Assembly: GCF_016793825.1 (NCBI RefSeq)
Contig: NZ_JAEULM010000044.1
Coordinates: forward strand, 248,001 to 312,000
Direction: 5' to 3'
Length of the DNA: 64,000 nt
DNA from: Sphingopyxis sp.
Lineage (GTDB): Bacteria; Pseudomonadota; Alphaproteobacteria; Sphingomonadales; Sphingomonadaceae
Below, piece by piece: positions 25,399-34,892 of the stretch (position 1 is its first letter; each line of letters starts with the position of its first letter). The notes below the pieces were generated by a model. It had not been told where the DNA came from. It saw only the letters and a list, made by a program, of their open reading frames with translations, and searched no databases. Made by a program: the position numbers and the translations under genes.

Positions 25399-26757
25399 TC
25401 ATTCCCTAACCAGATCGTCGGCGACAAGGCCGGGGCCTATATGCGCGGCGCGCGCAATATGCCAGCCCACGGCAGCAACAGCAGCATCGAAAGGGTCGCC
25501 GCCCTGTGCGAGCATCGCACCGCACGCTCCGGCCAGCACGTCGCCCGTCCCCGCCGTCGCAAGGCAGGGCGACCCCGGCCAGGCCGCGACGACGCGGCCA
25601 TCGGGCGCGGCAATCACGGTATCGGCGCCCTTGTATATCAGGATCGCGCCGGCATCGCTCGCGGCGGCGCGCGCGCGATCGATCTTGTTGCCGGAAAGGT
25701 TGGGAAAGGCCCGGACAAACTCCCCCTCGTGCGGCGTCAGGATCGCCGGCGCCGCGCCACGAAGCGTCCGCAAGCGCGGCAAGGCGGCGTCGATCGCGGC
25801 GGCATCGAGCACGACCGGCTTTTCTGCCGCCAGTGCCGCCGCGACATCGCGGGCGAGCGCGTCAGCGGCCGGATAGCCCGGCCCGATGACCACAGCGCCG
25901 AGCCGCCTATCCGCCAGTCGCGCGGCATAGTTCGCATCCGCCTCGGAAATGATCGCCAGAAACGGCCCCGCGCCTCCGCCGCTCAGCACGACATAGCCGG
26001 CCCCGGCGCGAAGCCCCGCCCCCGCCGCCAGGCCAGCCGCGCCGGGCATCGGCCCAGCCCTGACCAGCATCATCCCGCGATTGAACTTGTGCGACAGCGC
26101 GCCCGGCCGCGAGGCGGTCGCCACGGGCAGGCTCCGCAGCGTCCTGTCCGCTCGGATACCGATGCCGGCGATGATCAGTCGACCGCAATGTTGCGCCGCC
26201 GGAAGCAGGACATGCGCGGGCTTCAGCGCACCCAGCGCGACCGTGACATCGGCGCGTAGCGGCGGCGCCCACGGGTGATGGCCGTCGGCATCCACACCGC
26301 TTGGTACATCGACGGCCAGAACGCGCCGGTCGGCCAATCTGCCGAGCCGCTGCACCAGGTCATCAGCCAGCGGCCGCGTCAGCCCGACTCCGAACAGCGC
26401 GTCGACGATGACCGGCGCCGGCTGCAAGGCCGCATCGATCGCCTCGACTGCCCCGCTCCATGTCGCGCACGCCGCCTTCGCCAACATCGTCGTGGGAGGT
26501 CCAAGAGCGGCCACGCGAACCGCCGCGCCGCGATCCTTCAGCTGGCGCGCCGCGACATAGCCATCGCCGCCATTATTGCCCGGCCCGCACAGGACCAGAA
26601 TCGGTGCACCGGCCGCCATGCGCCATGCCGCATCCGCCACCGCCGCTCCCGCGCGGTCCATCAGTTCGCCAAGCGAAACGCCCGATGTCACGCAGGCCGC
26701 CTCGGCCGCACGCATCGCATCGCTGGTCAGGATCGGGGCATCGGCGGGAAAAGCCAT
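25399..26757 (-). CDS. nnr: Bifunctional NAD(P)H-hydrate epimerase / ADP-dependent NAD(P)H-hydrate dehydratase
   Basis: The product has 452 residues. The N-terminal epimerase half has LVLCGPGNNGGDGYVAARQL and VDALFGVGLTRPL; the C-terminal kinase-like dehydratase half has ILTPHEGEFVRAFP and the nucleotide-binding CLATAGTGDVLAG. Together they repair damaged (hydrated) NADH and NADPH. The start was placed at 26757 (MAFPADAP), with another ATG two codons earlier. The gene is followed with a one-base gap by the RNA methyltransferase gene, so the two are probably one operon. Confidence 0.93.
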   Translation of the reverse strand: MAFPADAPILTSDAMRAAEAACVTSGVSLGELMDRAGAAVADAAWRMAAGAPILVLCGPGNNGGDGYVAARQLKDRGAAVRVAALGPPTTMLAKAACATWSGAVEAIDAALQPAPVIVDALFGVGLTRPLADDLVQRLGRLADRRVLAVDVPSGVDADGHHPWAPPLRADVTVALGALKPAHVLLPAAQHCGRLIIAGIGIRADRTLRSLPVATASRPGALSHKFNRGMMLVRAGPMPGAAGLAAGAGLRAGAGYVVLSGGGAGPFLAIISEADANYAARLADRRLGAVVIGPGYPAADALARDVAAALAAEKPVVLDAAAIDAALPRLRTLRGAAPAILTPHEGEFVRAFPNLSGNKIDRARAAASDAGAILIYKGADTVIAAPDGRVVAAWPGSPCLATAGTGDVLAGACGAMLAQGGDPFDAAVAAVGWHIARAAHIGPGLVADDLVRE

Positions 26758-26792
26758 GCCCAAAACCTAGCACGCCCGCTGCAAAAGTCGCG

Positions 26793-27179
26793 CTACTTCG
26801 TTCCGCCCGTATTCGCGGGCAAGCGGTAGCGGTCGCGCCCGATCGCGACCTCGATCTTACCGTCGTCGATAATCGTGACCGTAGCCGGCAGCGCTCCGTC
26901 GGCGGAGACCACCCCGCGCCCGTCGGTGGTGATCTGCAGCCGTCGATACCCGACATCCTGCTTGCCGACGATCAGGATCGTCCCGTCGGCGCCGCGCATT
27001 TCCTCGACGGTGCAGGTGCGATCGAACAGTTTCGCGCCTTCCAGCGCGCACTCGATCCGGCCGTCCTCCGCCGCGTCCTTCGATCCGCGCGCTTCGGCCT
27101 CGGCCAGCTTGCCGTTGTCAGGCCCGCCGCAGCCGGCGAGCACCAACGCTGTCCCCATCATCGCCGCCGCCCTGATCAT
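26793..27179 (-). CDS. Small lipoprotein of unknown function
   Basis: The product has 128 residues. The signal [20 protein letters not shown] ends in lipobox VLAGC. The mature protein is charged, with one cysteine pair ([15 protein letters not shown]) and a beta-rich C-terminus ending [16 protein letters not shown]. The start overlaps the ilvD stop as ATGA (27176-27179), so it is translated with ilvD. I recognise no domain. Confidence 0.82.
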   Translation of the reverse strand: MIRAAAMMGTALVLAGCGGPDNGKLAEAEARGSKDAAEDGRIECALEGAKLFDRTCTVEEMRGADGTILIVGKQDVGYRRLQITTDGRGVVSADGALPATVTIIDDGKIEVAIGRDRYRLPANTGGTK

Positions 27180-29035
27180 CCCTTGCCCTTCAACTGCGAC
27201 AGGTCGCGAACCGCGCCGCGCGCAGCGCTGGTCGTCATCGCGGCATAGGCCTGAAGCGCCACCGAAACCTTGCGCGGGCGCGCTTTTGCCGGCTGCCAGG
27301 CGGCGTCGCCTTTCGCTTCCATCGCCGCGCGGCGCCTTTCCAGTTCCGAATCGGCCAGCGCCAGCGTGATCGTGCGCGCCGGGATATCGATATTGATCAG
27401 GTCGCCATTCTCGACCAGCCCGATCGTACCGCCCTCCGCCGCTTCGGGCGAGACATGACCGATCGACAGGCCCGACGTCCCGCCCGAAAAACGCCCGTCG
27501 GTAATCAGCGCGCACGCCGCTCCCAGCCCTTTCGATTTGAGGTAGCTTGTCGGATAGAGCATTTCCTGCATTCCCGGCCCGCCCTTCGGCCCTTCGTAAC
27601 GGATGACCACCACGTCGCCCGCCTCGACCTGTCCGGTCAGGATGCCCGCCACCGCCGCGTCCTGGCTTTCATAAACCTTGGCCGGTCCCGAAAATTTCAG
27701 AATGCTATCATCGACACCAGCCGTCTTCACGATGCAGCCATCGAGCGCGATGTTGCCCGACAGGACCGCAAGCCCTCCATCCTTGCTGAAGGCATGGTCG
27801 GCGGAACGGATTACTCCGCCCTCGCGGTCGAGGTCGAGCGAATCCCATCGCCGGTCCTGGCTGAACGCCGTCTGCGTCGGAACGCCGCCCGGCGCCGCCA
27901 GAAAGAATGTCTGCACGGCAGGATCGTTGGTCCGCGCGATGTCCCATTTGTTGAGCGCATCGCCCAGCGTCGCGCTGTGCACGGTCGGCAGGTGCGCGTG
28001 AAGCAGTCCCGCGCGCTCCAGTTCGCCGAGGATCGCCATGATCCCGCCCGCGCGGTGAACGTCTTCCATATGGACATCGCTCTTCGCCGGAGCGACCTTC
28101 GACAGACACGGCACGCGGCGCGACAGCCGGTCGATGTCGGCCATGGTAAAATCGACCCCGGCTTCATGGGCGGCGGCGAGCAGGTGCAGCACCGTATTCG
28201 TCGATCCGCCCATCGCGATATCGAGGCTCATCGCATTCTCGAACGCCTCGAAGGTCGCGATGTTGCGCGGCAGGACGCTGTCGTCGCCCTCCTCATAATG
28301 ACGACGGCACATTTCGACGACGATCCGACCCGCCCGCAGGAACAACTCCTTGCGGTCGGCGTGGGTCGCCAGCGTCGATCCATTGCCGGGCAACGACAGG
28401 CCGAGCGCTTCGGTCAGGCAGTTCATCGAATTGGCGGTGAACATGCCCGAACAGGATCCGCACGTCGGACAGGCCGATCGCTCGATCGCGGTCACTTCCT
28501 CGTCGCTGTATTTTTCGTCGGCGGCGGCGACCATCGCGTCCACCAGGTCGAGCGCGACTTCCTTGCCCTTCAGTACGACCTTGCCCGCTTCCATCGGTCC
28601 ACCCGATACGAAGACGACCGGAATGTTGATGCGCAGCGCCGCCATCAGCATGCCCGGGGTAATCTTGTCGCAGTTGGAGATGCAAACCATCGCGTCGGCA
28701 CAATGCGCGTTGACCATATATTCGACGCTGTCCGCGATCAGGTCGCGCGACGGCAGCGAATACAGCATGCCGTCATGCCCCATCGCGATTCCGTCATCGA
28801 CCGCGATGGTATTGAATTCCTTGGCGACCCCGCCTGCGGCCTCGATCTCGCGCGCAACCATCTGGCCGAGGTCCTTCAGGTGAACATGACCGGGCACGAA
28901 CTGGGTAAAGCTGTTGACGACCGCGATGATCGGCTTGCCGAAGTCACTGTCTTTCATCCCCGTCGCGCGCCAAAGCCCGCGCGCGCCCGCCATGTTGCGG
29001 CCATGAGTGGTGGTTCGCGAACGATATGAAGGCAT
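27176..29035 (-). CDS. ilvD: Dihydroxy-acid dehydratase
   Basis: The product has 619 residues, the usual size. [20 protein letters not shown] at the start is the family signature; cluster cysteines lie in [11 protein letters not shown] and [16 protein letters not shown]. The enzyme makes the 2-oxo acid precursors of valine and isoleucine, using an iron-sulfur cluster. The start at 29035 fits the conserved N-terminus; an ATG three codons upstream is possible. AGGA lies nine bases before the start, and the upstream 59 bp are AT-rich and likely hold a promoter. Confidence 0.97.
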   Translation of the reverse strand: MPSYRSRTTTHGRNMAGARGLWRATGMKDSDFGKPIIAVVNSFTQFVPGHVHLKDLGQMVAREIEAAGGVAKEFNTIAVDDGIAMGHDGMLYSLPSRDLIADSVEYMVNAHCADAMVCISNCDKITPGMLMAALRINIPVVFVSGGPMEAGKVVLKGKEVALDLVDAMVAAADEKYSDEEVTAIERSACPTCGSCSGMFTANSMNCLTEALGLSLPGNGSTLATHADRKELFLRAGRIVVEMCRRHYEEGDDSVLPRNIATFEAFENAMSLDIAMGGSTNTVLHLLAAAHEAGVDFTMADIDRLSRRVPCLSKVAPAKSDVHMEDVHRAGGIMAILGELERAGLLHAHLPTVHSATLGDALNKWDIARTNDPAVQTFFLAAPGGVPTQTAFSQDRRWDSLDLDREGGVIRSADHAFSKDGGLAVLSGNIALDGCIVKTAGVDDSILKFSGPAKVYESQDAAVAGILTGQVEAGDVVVIRYEGPKGGPGMQEMLYPTSYLKSKGLGAACALITDGRFSGGTSGLSIGHVSPEAAEGGTIGLVENGDLINIDIPARTITLALADSELERRRAAMEAKGDAAWQPAKARPRKVSVALQAYAAMTTSAARGAVRDLSQLKGKG

Positions 29036-29094
29036 TGAGAGCAATCCTGATAATTTTATTACAAAAATAGACGAAGAAACGCGCCTCTACACGC
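29036..29094 (-). promoter_or_regulatory. AT-rich promoter region of ilvD
   Basis: The 59 bp between the N-formylglutamate amidohydrolase gene and ilvD contain an AT-rich core (GTAATAAAATTATC on the - strand) that stands out from the GC-rich surroundings and can supply a -10 element. This is the one clear intergenic break in the otherwise tight leftward run from 34.0 to 24.2 kb. Confidence 0.4.
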
Positions 29095-29826
29095 CTACTC
29101 TACCAGATTCAACGAAACTTTGCTGCACATGCGCGAAAGCCGTTGGGCGAACAGCGCCTGGCCCGCCGCGTCGCGCACCAGATCCTGCCGCATCTCGATT
29201 CCGATATACGGGATGCCATTGCCCTCCGCATGCCGGTTCATCGTCGCGTTGAGAAGCTTCCCCGAATAAGGAAGCTGATCACCGACCGTCAGCCCTTCGG
29301 CGCCCAGCGCCGCAATCGTTGGCGCCGCGAGCCGATCGTCCTCATTATACAGCACCCCCACATGCCACGGCCGTTGTTGCTCCGGATCGCTGGCCAGCGC
29401 AGGGGTGAAGCTGTGCAGTGACAGGATCATCCCCGGCCGATGGGCCGCGATCGCCTCTGCGATATGCGCATGATAGGGGCGAAAGAATCGCGCCATTCGT
29501 GCTTCGCGCCCGCTATGATCCACGGCATTGCCCGGAATGGCATGTCCGTCGCTGACGATCGGCAGTGCCCCCAGCGCCTCCTCGTCGCGATTGCAATCGA
29601 CAACGAGCCGCGAAACTCCGCCAAGGATCGCTGCATCCACCGCGCCCGCTTCGACCAACAGCGCCGCCACCTCGGCGACGCCAACATCGATCGCGATATG
29701 CTCGCGCAGCAACGCCAGGTCGATCCCGAGGTCGATGTCGTCGGGCACATGTGCCGATGCATGATCGCCGATCAGCAGGACGCCGCCGATCCGCGGCGTT
29801 CCCAATTGCCGCCATGCCTCACTCAT
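29095..29826 (-). CDS. N-formylglutamate amidohydrolase family protein
   Basis: The product has 243 residues. GVLLIGDHASAHVPDDID, RLVVDCNRDEEAL and MILSLHSFTP carry the metal- and substrate-binding pattern of the family. The family deformylates N-formylglutamate in histidine degradation, but no hut genes are nearby, so another N-acyl amino acid could be the substrate. The start at 29826 overlaps the ispE stop as ATGA. Confidence 0.88.
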   Translation of the reverse strand: MSEAWRQLGTPRIGGVLLIGDHASAHVPDDIDLGIDLALLREHIAIDVGVAEVAALLVEAGAVDAAILGGVSRLVVDCNRDEEALGALPIVSDGHAIPGNAVDHSGREARMARFFRPYHAHIAEAIAAHRPGMILSLHSFTPALASDPEQQRPWHVGVLYNEDDRLAAPTIAALGAEGLTVGDQLPYSGKLLNATMNRHAEGNGIPYIGIEMRQDLVRDAAGQALFAQRLSRMCSKVSLNLVE

Positions 29827-30671
29827 CGCAGCGTTCCCGCCATTTGCCACCAACCGGGATGGCGTGCGGCAAGAATCGCCGCCGCCGCGTCGCGTTCGGC
29901 CGGTGCGTCGAACAGCGCAAAGCAGGTCGCTCCCGAACCCGACATCCGCGCGAGCCACGGTTTCAATGCCCCCAATTCGGTCAGTACATCGACGATCGCC
30001 GGACATTGCGCGACCGCGGGCCGTTGCAGGTCGTTGCGTGCCGCGAACAATTGCGCTCGCAGGTCCGCACCCGTGAACAACGGCCCGCGATCGACGCCGT
30101 CCCACGCCGCGAACACGGGGCCGGTGGCCACCGGCTGGCGCGGATTGACGAGCAGGACCGGCGTTCCCGTCAGGAGCAGTTCGGGAACCGCGCTCAGTTC
30201 CTCACCGACGCCGACGCCCAGACAGGTCTCGCTCGCGACGCAGGCGGCAATGTCGGCGCCCAGCGACCCCGCCAGCCGCGCCAGCGCCTCATTGCCCACT
30301 TCGGGGAGGAAATGCCGCCGGACGAGCCGCGCCATCGCGGCCGCATCGGCTGATCCGCCTCCAATTCCCGCCGCTACCGGCAAGCGCTTGGTCAGGCCGA
30401 TCGCCAGCGGCGGAATGCGCGGCGCGCCGTAACGATCGCGCAGCAGCGTCAATGTCCGCAGAACCAGATTGTCGGCGCCGGCGCTCAGTCCGCCGCCGAA
30501 CTCGCCATCGATGACCAGATGATCGCGGTCGGCCACTTCGGCCTCGATCGCATCGCCGGCATCGACGAACGCGAACAGCGTTTCGATGGCGTGATAGCCG
30601 TCGCTCCGTCGCGCACGGATGTGCAGCGCCAGGTTGATCTTGGCCCAGCCCGTCTCGCGCATCGCCGCCAT
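29823..30671 (-). CDS. ispE: 4-diphosphocytidyl-2-C-methyl-D-erythritol kinase
   Basis: The product has 282 residues of the GHMP kinase family. The ATP loop is LPVAAGIGGGSADAAAM; the N-terminal substrate region reads WAKINLALHIRARRSDGYH, and the C-terminal motif is ARMSGSGATCFALF. It phosphorylates CDP-methylerythritol in the MEP isoprenoid pathway. The start at 30671 (MAAMRETGW) shares one base with the stop of the TPR gene (TGATG), which supports it over the ATG at 30662. Confidence 0.95.
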   Translation of the reverse strand: MAAMRETGWAKINLALHIRARRSDGYHAIETLFAFVDAGDAIEAEVADRDHLVIDGEFGGGLSAGADNLVLRTLTLLRDRYGAPRIPPLAIGLTKRLPVAAGIGGGSADAAAMARLVRRHFLPEVGNEALARLAGSLGADIAACVASETCLGVGVGEELSAVPELLLTGTPVLLVNPRQPVATGPVFAAWDGVDRGPLFTGADLRAQLFAARNDLQRPAVAQCPAIVDVLTELGALKPWLARMSGSGATCFALFDAPAERDAAAAILAARHPGWWQMAGTLR

Positions 30672-32308
30672 CAGGGCGCCGTCGTCGCTGGCGTCAACCC
30701 GTCGCGCAGCTTTGCATCGATGCGCGTCGCCATGTCGGCCTCGGCCAGCAGCGCCGCCGCGCGCCACGTATAACGCGCCTGAAACCGGCGCCCAGCCTGC
30801 CAATAGGCATCGCCCAGATGTTCGACAATCACGGCATTGTTCGGATCGCCGCGCTGCGCCCCTTCAAGCAGCGACACGGCGTCATCGCTCCGTCCGGTCA
30901 GGAAATAGGCCCAGCCGAGCGAATCGGTGATGCTCGCACTTTGGGGCTCGGCCTTCCATGCCGCTTCGATCCGCCCGAGCGATTGCTTGATGTCCTTGCG
31001 CCGTTCGATGGCCGAATATCCCGCAAAATTCAGGACCGTCGGATCGTTGGGAGAGATCGCGAGCGCCTGCTCCATCAGCGCCTTCGCGCCGTCCCAATCG
31101 TCCGCCTGCAGCAAAAGCTCGGCGCGCGCGATCAGCAGGCTGCCGCGAAGCCGCTGGTCTGCCGCATCGCTGCCCAGCGACGCTTCGATCCCGGCATAGG
31201 CGCGCGCTGCGGCCGGCCGATCATCGGCACGCCGCGCGATATCTGCAAAGCGGACCAGCAGGCTGCGCGCCGTGCTACCCCCGGCCACGGCCGCGTCGGC
31301 CTCGCGTGTCGCGCCCACAAAATCGCCGGCATCGGCCAGGAATTCGGCGCGGCGCATCCGCAGCGCCGCCGGCATCGATCGCTGGCCGGTCACCAGCGCC
31401 ACAGCGTCGCTCCGCTGCCCGTTGCGATCGAGCGCTTCGACCAGCGCCGACCGCACCGTCCAATCCTTGTCGTCGAGCCAGAAGGCGGCGCGCGCAAACA
31501 ACATGGGCAGCTTTGGGCTGCTGTTCGGCGCCCGAGCCAGCCCGTCGGCAAGCAAGCCAAGCCAATGGGCCATTCCCCCGCGGGGTGTCGAAATCGGCTG
31601 GTCGGACAGCAGCAGCACCGGATCCTCGCGTCCGCTGGCGGCAAGCGCGATCCGTCCGCGCAGCGCCCTCGCGGCGTCCATCTCGCCGCCCGCCTCCAGC
31701 GTCGCGGCAAGACGCAGCGCGACAAGCTGACTTGTTCGATCGGACAGCACCGTCGCCGTCGCCAGCGTTGCCGCATCGGCGGGACGCTTCGCCGCCGCCT
31801 GAACGATCGCCGCCTCGAGAGCGAGCGCGGGTTCCGGTCTTGCCCGGCCCGCTGCAGCTACGAGATGGCGCTCCGGCGCCGCCTCGCGCGCGCCGACGTC
31901 GATCCAGCTATTGAACGCCGGCTGGATCAGCTTCGCAATGGCGTCGCCGCCCGCCTTGTCCGACCGTCCGCCAATATACTCCCGCGCTGCCTTCCAGTCC
32001 GACCGGCGCATCGCATCGACCAGCATCACCAGTTGCGCATCGAACCGCCGGTCGCCGGCATTCCACAACTGCCCCGCCGCGCTGCGCGCCGCGACCAGGT
32101 CGCCGGCCTGAATCGCCTGCTCCAGCATCCGCCCGCGCAGTCCCGGCAGGGTCGGCGCCTCGCTTGCGACATGGGTCAGCGCGGCCAGCGCCGCCGCCGG
32201 ATTACCGGCCTCTTCGGCCAGCCGCGCCCGCACCAGCGCATCGACGGCCGCCCCCCCGTCGCCGCTTGCCGCCGTCGCCGGCCCGGCGCCGGCCAGCGCG
32301 CCGGCCAT
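30671..32308 (-). CDS. TPR-repeat protein, probably exported
   Basis: The product has 545 residues, very rich in alanine and helical. TPR-like units are clearest in the C-terminal half, for example NDPTVLNFAGYSAIER, ASITDSLGWAYFLTGRSDDA and NAVIVEHLGDAYWQAGR. The N-terminus ([15 protein letters not shown]) looks like a truncated signal peptide with no positive residues. The in-frame codons just before it (KPVRLFL) would complete a signal, but I see no start codon there. It lies 19 bp after ETF-QO and overlaps ispE. Relatives act in envelope assembly; the role here is unknown. Confidence 0.8.
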   Translation of the reverse strand: MAGALAGAGPATAASGDGGAAVDALVRARLAEEAGNPAAALAALTHVASEAPTLPGLRGRMLEQAIQAGDLVAARSAAGQLWNAGDRRFDAQLVMLVDAMRRSDWKAAREYIGGRSDKAGGDAIAKLIQPAFNSWIDVGAREAAPERHLVAAAGRARPEPALALEAAIVQAAAKRPADAATLATATVLSDRTSQLVALRLAATLEAGGEMDAARALRGRIALAASGREDPVLLLSDQPISTPRGGMAHWLGLLADGLARAPNSSPKLPMLFARAAFWLDDKDWTVRSALVEALDRNGQRSDAVALVTGQRSMPAALRMRRAEFLADAGDFVGATREADAAVAGGSTARSLLVRFADIARRADDRPAAARAYAGIEASLGSDAADQRLRGSLLIARAELLLQADDWDGAKALMEQALAISPNDPTVLNFAGYSAIERRKDIKQSLGRIEAAWKAEPQSASITDSLGWAYFLTGRSDDAVSLLEGAQRGDPNNAVIVEHLGDAYWQAGRRFQARYTWRAAALLAEADMATRIDAKLRDGLTPATTAP

Positions 32309-32327
32309 CAGGAAAAGGCGGACGGGC

Positions 32328-33983
32328 TTACATGTTCGGGTAATTGGGGCCTCCGCCGCCTTCGGGAGTGACCCAGTTGATATTCTGGGTCGGGTCCTTG
32401 ATGTCGCACGTCTTGCAATGGACGCAATTCTGCGCGTTAATCACCAGCTTCGGGTCACCTTCATCCTGCCCGACGATTTCATAAACGCCGGCGGGGCAAT
32501 AGCGTTGCGCAGGCTCGTCATACACCGGCAGATTATATTCGACGGGGATCGACGGGTCTTTCAACTGCAGGTGGACCGGCTGGTCTTCTTCATGATTGGT
32601 GTTCGACAGGAACACCGAAGACAGGCGATCGAACGTCAGCACGCCATCGGGTTTCGGATAACTCGGCTTCGGCATCATGTCGGCGCGATAGAGCGTTGTG
32701 TTGTCGGGGTGATGCTTCATCGTGAAGGGCATGCGGATGCCGAAATTCTCCAGCCACATCGTCGTGGCCCCCAGGATTGTCCCGGCAATATCGCCGAACT
32801 TCTCGACCATCGGCAGCACGTTGCGGACGACGCCCAGTTCTTTCTTCACCCAGCTTTCGTCATAGGCGTCATGATAAGCGGTCAGCACATCACCCTCGCG
32901 GCCCGCGCCAACCGCGGCGAAAGCCGCCTCGGCCGCCATCATGCCCGACTTCATGGCGGTGTGCGTCCCCTTGATGCGCGGGACGTTCAGAAAGCCGGCG
33001 GTATCGCCGATCAGCGCGCCGCCCGGAAAGACCAGCTTCGGCACCGACTGATAACCGCCGTCGCTGATCGCGCGGGCGCCATAGGAGACGCGCTTGCCGC
33101 CTTTCAGAATCTTCGCGATCTCGGGGTGGGTTTTCCACTTCTGCATCTCCTGGAACGGGGAGATGTGCGGGTTGCGATAGTTGAGCCAGGTCACGAAGCC
33201 CAAGGCCACCTGCCCGTTCGCCTGATGATAGAGAAAACCGCCACCATTGGCATTTTCATCGAGCGGCCAGCCCTGCGTGTGAATGACGCGGCCCTGGGCG
33301 TGATTGTCGGCCTTGATGTCCCACAATTCCTTGACGCCGATGCCATAGACCTGCGGCTCGCTGTCGGCGTCGAGCGCAAATTGCGGCTTCAACATTTTGG
33401 TGAGGTGCCCGCGCACGCCTTCGGCAAAGAAGGTATATTTCGCGTGCAGTTCAAGCCCCGGCGCATAGTCGCCCTTGTGGCTGCCGTCGCGCGCAATGCC
33501 CATGTCGCCGGTCGCAACGCCCTTCACCGACCCATCTTCGTTATAAAGGATTTCGGCCGCCGCAAAGCCCGGGAAGATTTCCACCCCCAGCCCCTCGGCC
33601 TGTTCGGCCAGCCAACGGCACAAATTGCCAAGACTGCCGGTATAGGTGCCCTTGTTGTGCATGAAGGGCGGCGTGATGATGTGCGGGATGCCGAACTTTT
33701 TCTTTTTCGTCAGCATCCAGTGCTGGTTGTCGTTGACCGGCACTTCGGCGAGCGGACAGCCCTGCGTCCGCCAGTCGGGAAGAAGTTCGTCGAGCGATTT
33801 CGGATCGATCACCGCACCCGACAGGATATGCGCGCCGACCTCCGATCCTTTTTCGAGGATACAGACCGACAACTCGCTGCCCGCCTCATTCGCCATCTGC
33901 TTCAGCCGGATCGCCGCCGAAAGCCCCGCCGGCCCTGCCCCGACGATCACGACGTCATAGGGCATCGATTCCCGTTCGCTCAC
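32328..33983 (-). CDS. Electron transfer flavoprotein-ubiquinone oxidoreductase
   Basis: The product has 551 residues. The FAD-binding motif VVIVGAGPAGLSAA is near the start; a C-terminal ferredoxin-like domain has RYCPAGVYE and NCVHCKTCDIKDPTQNINW, which bind a [4Fe-4S] cluster. The enzyme passes electrons from ETF (fatty acid and amino acid oxidation) to ubiquinone at the inner membrane. The start is GTG at 33983 with AAAGGGA upstream, giving MSERESMPYD; the ATG at 33965 is an alternative. A 16-bp palindrome lies about 85 bp upstream. Confidence 0.95.
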   Translation of the reverse strand: MSERESMPYDVVIVGAGPAGLSAAIRLKQMANEAGSELSVCILEKGSEVGAHILSGAVIDPKSLDELLPDWRTQGCPLAEVPVNDNQHWMLTKKKKFGIPHIITPPFMHNKGTYTGSLGNLCRWLAEQAEGLGVEIFPGFAAAEILYNEDGSVKGVATGDMGIARDGSHKGDYAPGLELHAKYTFFAEGVRGHLTKMLKPQFALDADSEPQVYGIGVKELWDIKADNHAQGRVIHTQGWPLDENANGGGFLYHQANGQVALGFVTWLNYRNPHISPFQEMQKWKTHPEIAKILKGGKRVSYGARAISDGGYQSVPKLVFPGGALIGDTAGFLNVPRIKGTHTAMKSGMMAAEAAFAAVGAGREGDVLTAYHDAYDESWVKKELGVVRNVLPMVEKFGDIAGTILGATTMWLENFGIRMPFTMKHHPDNTTLYRADMMPKPSYPKPDGVLTFDRLSSVFLSNTNHEEDQPVHLQLKDPSIPVEYNLPVYDEPAQRYCPAGVYEIVGQDEGDPKLVINAQNCVHCKTCDIKDPTQNINWVTPEGGGGPNYPNM

Positions 33984-34066
33984 CGCAAGTCCCTTTCTGC
34001 CGTCCCCACGCGGGATCATTCATCGTGTCCCGCGCTCATTCTGTCACGAATTGCGATGCCCGCCAA

Positions 34067-34082
34067 TTGACGTGTCCGTCAA
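34067..34082. promoter_or_regulatory. Palindrome TTGACG-TGTC-CGTCAA between ETF-QO and the UDG-like gene
   Basis: The 6-4-6 inverted repeat is perfect and lies in the 120 bp between divergent start codons. Each arm also reads as a -35-like TTGACG on its strand. A dimeric regulator of fatty acid or branched-chain amino acid catabolism would fit the ETF-QO gene; this is inference. Confidence 0.45.
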
Positions 34083-34103
34083 CAGGCTGTTTCAACAAAT
34101 CAC

Positions 34104-34889
34104 ATGGGTGGGCGAAATTCAGCTTTGCTTGCGGAAAGCTATCACGACTGGTGGTCACTCGCCGGCGTCGAGGCCCTTGTCGGCGAAGCGCCGGCGGGAT
34201 GGCTCGCGGTGCCCGTTGCCAATGACGCCGCCGCAAGGCCGCGTGTGTCGCCGATTGCCGAGCCCGAACCCGCGCCGCTTCCCGCCGCGCTTCAACGCCA
34301 GAGCCCGCCTGTGGAGGCAAAGGCAAAGGGCCCGGCCGTCTTTCCCGACGAATGGACCGCCTTTCAGGGCTGGCTCGCGGCAAGCTCCGATGTTCCCGGC
34401 AGCCAGTGGGACGCGCGCCGCGTTCTGCCGGTCGGAAACCCCGGGGCGCCGCTGATGCTGCTCACAGCCTGGCCCGAAATCGACGACCAGCGCGACGGCG
34501 AACTGTTTTCCGGCCCCGCCGGCAATCTTCTCGACGCGATGCTGCGCGCCATCGGCATGGCGCGCGCCGATTGCTATCTCGCCAGCCTCGCCGTTACCCG
34601 CCCGCCGGGCGGCCGCTGCGACGACGATGCCGCCGCCGATCTCGACCGGCTGCTCTGGCACCATTTGCGCCTGGCCCGACCCGGACGACTTTTGCTGATC
34701 GGCAGCGACATCGTCCGCATGACCGCGAACACCCAACTCGCCGAAGCGCGCGGAAAGTTACTCGATATTAACCAAGATGGCGGCAAGATGGAGGCAGTAG
34801 CAGTCGCAAGCCCTGCGATGTTGCTAGCCCGGCCGGCTCAGAAAGCCGCGGCGTGGGACAGCCTGAAACTGCTCAACCGGGGACGTTGA
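34104..34889 (+). CDS. Uracil-DNA glycosylase superfamily protein with degenerate motifs
   Basis: The product has 261 residues. The stretch LFSGPAGNLLDAMLRAIGM matches the family 4/5 UDG segment (usually GRPFVGPAGKLLD), and LASLAVTRPPGG lies where NVVKCRPP-like motifs sit. The usual motif-A sequence (GEAPG) is replaced by LTAWPEIDDQ and the usual C-terminal HPAYLL by SPAMLLARP, so a catalytic His is missing. No Fe-S cysteine set is visible. The first 80 residues are a Pro/Ala-rich extension. It may be a non-catalytic DNA-binding relative. Confidence 0.75.
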   Translation: MGGRNSALLAESYHDWWSLAGVEALVGEAPAGWLAVPVANDAAARPRVSPIAEPEPAPLPAALQRQSPPVEAKAKGPAVFPDEWTAFQGWLAASSDVPGSQWDARRVLPVGNPGAPLMLLTAWPEIDDQRDGELFSGPAGNLLDAMLRAIGMARADCYLASLAVTRPPGGRCDDDAAADLDRLLWHHLRLARPGRLLLIGSDIVRMTANTQLAEARGKLLDINQDGGKMEAVAVASPAMLLARPAQKAAAWDSLKLLNRGR

Positions 34890-34892
34890 CAG

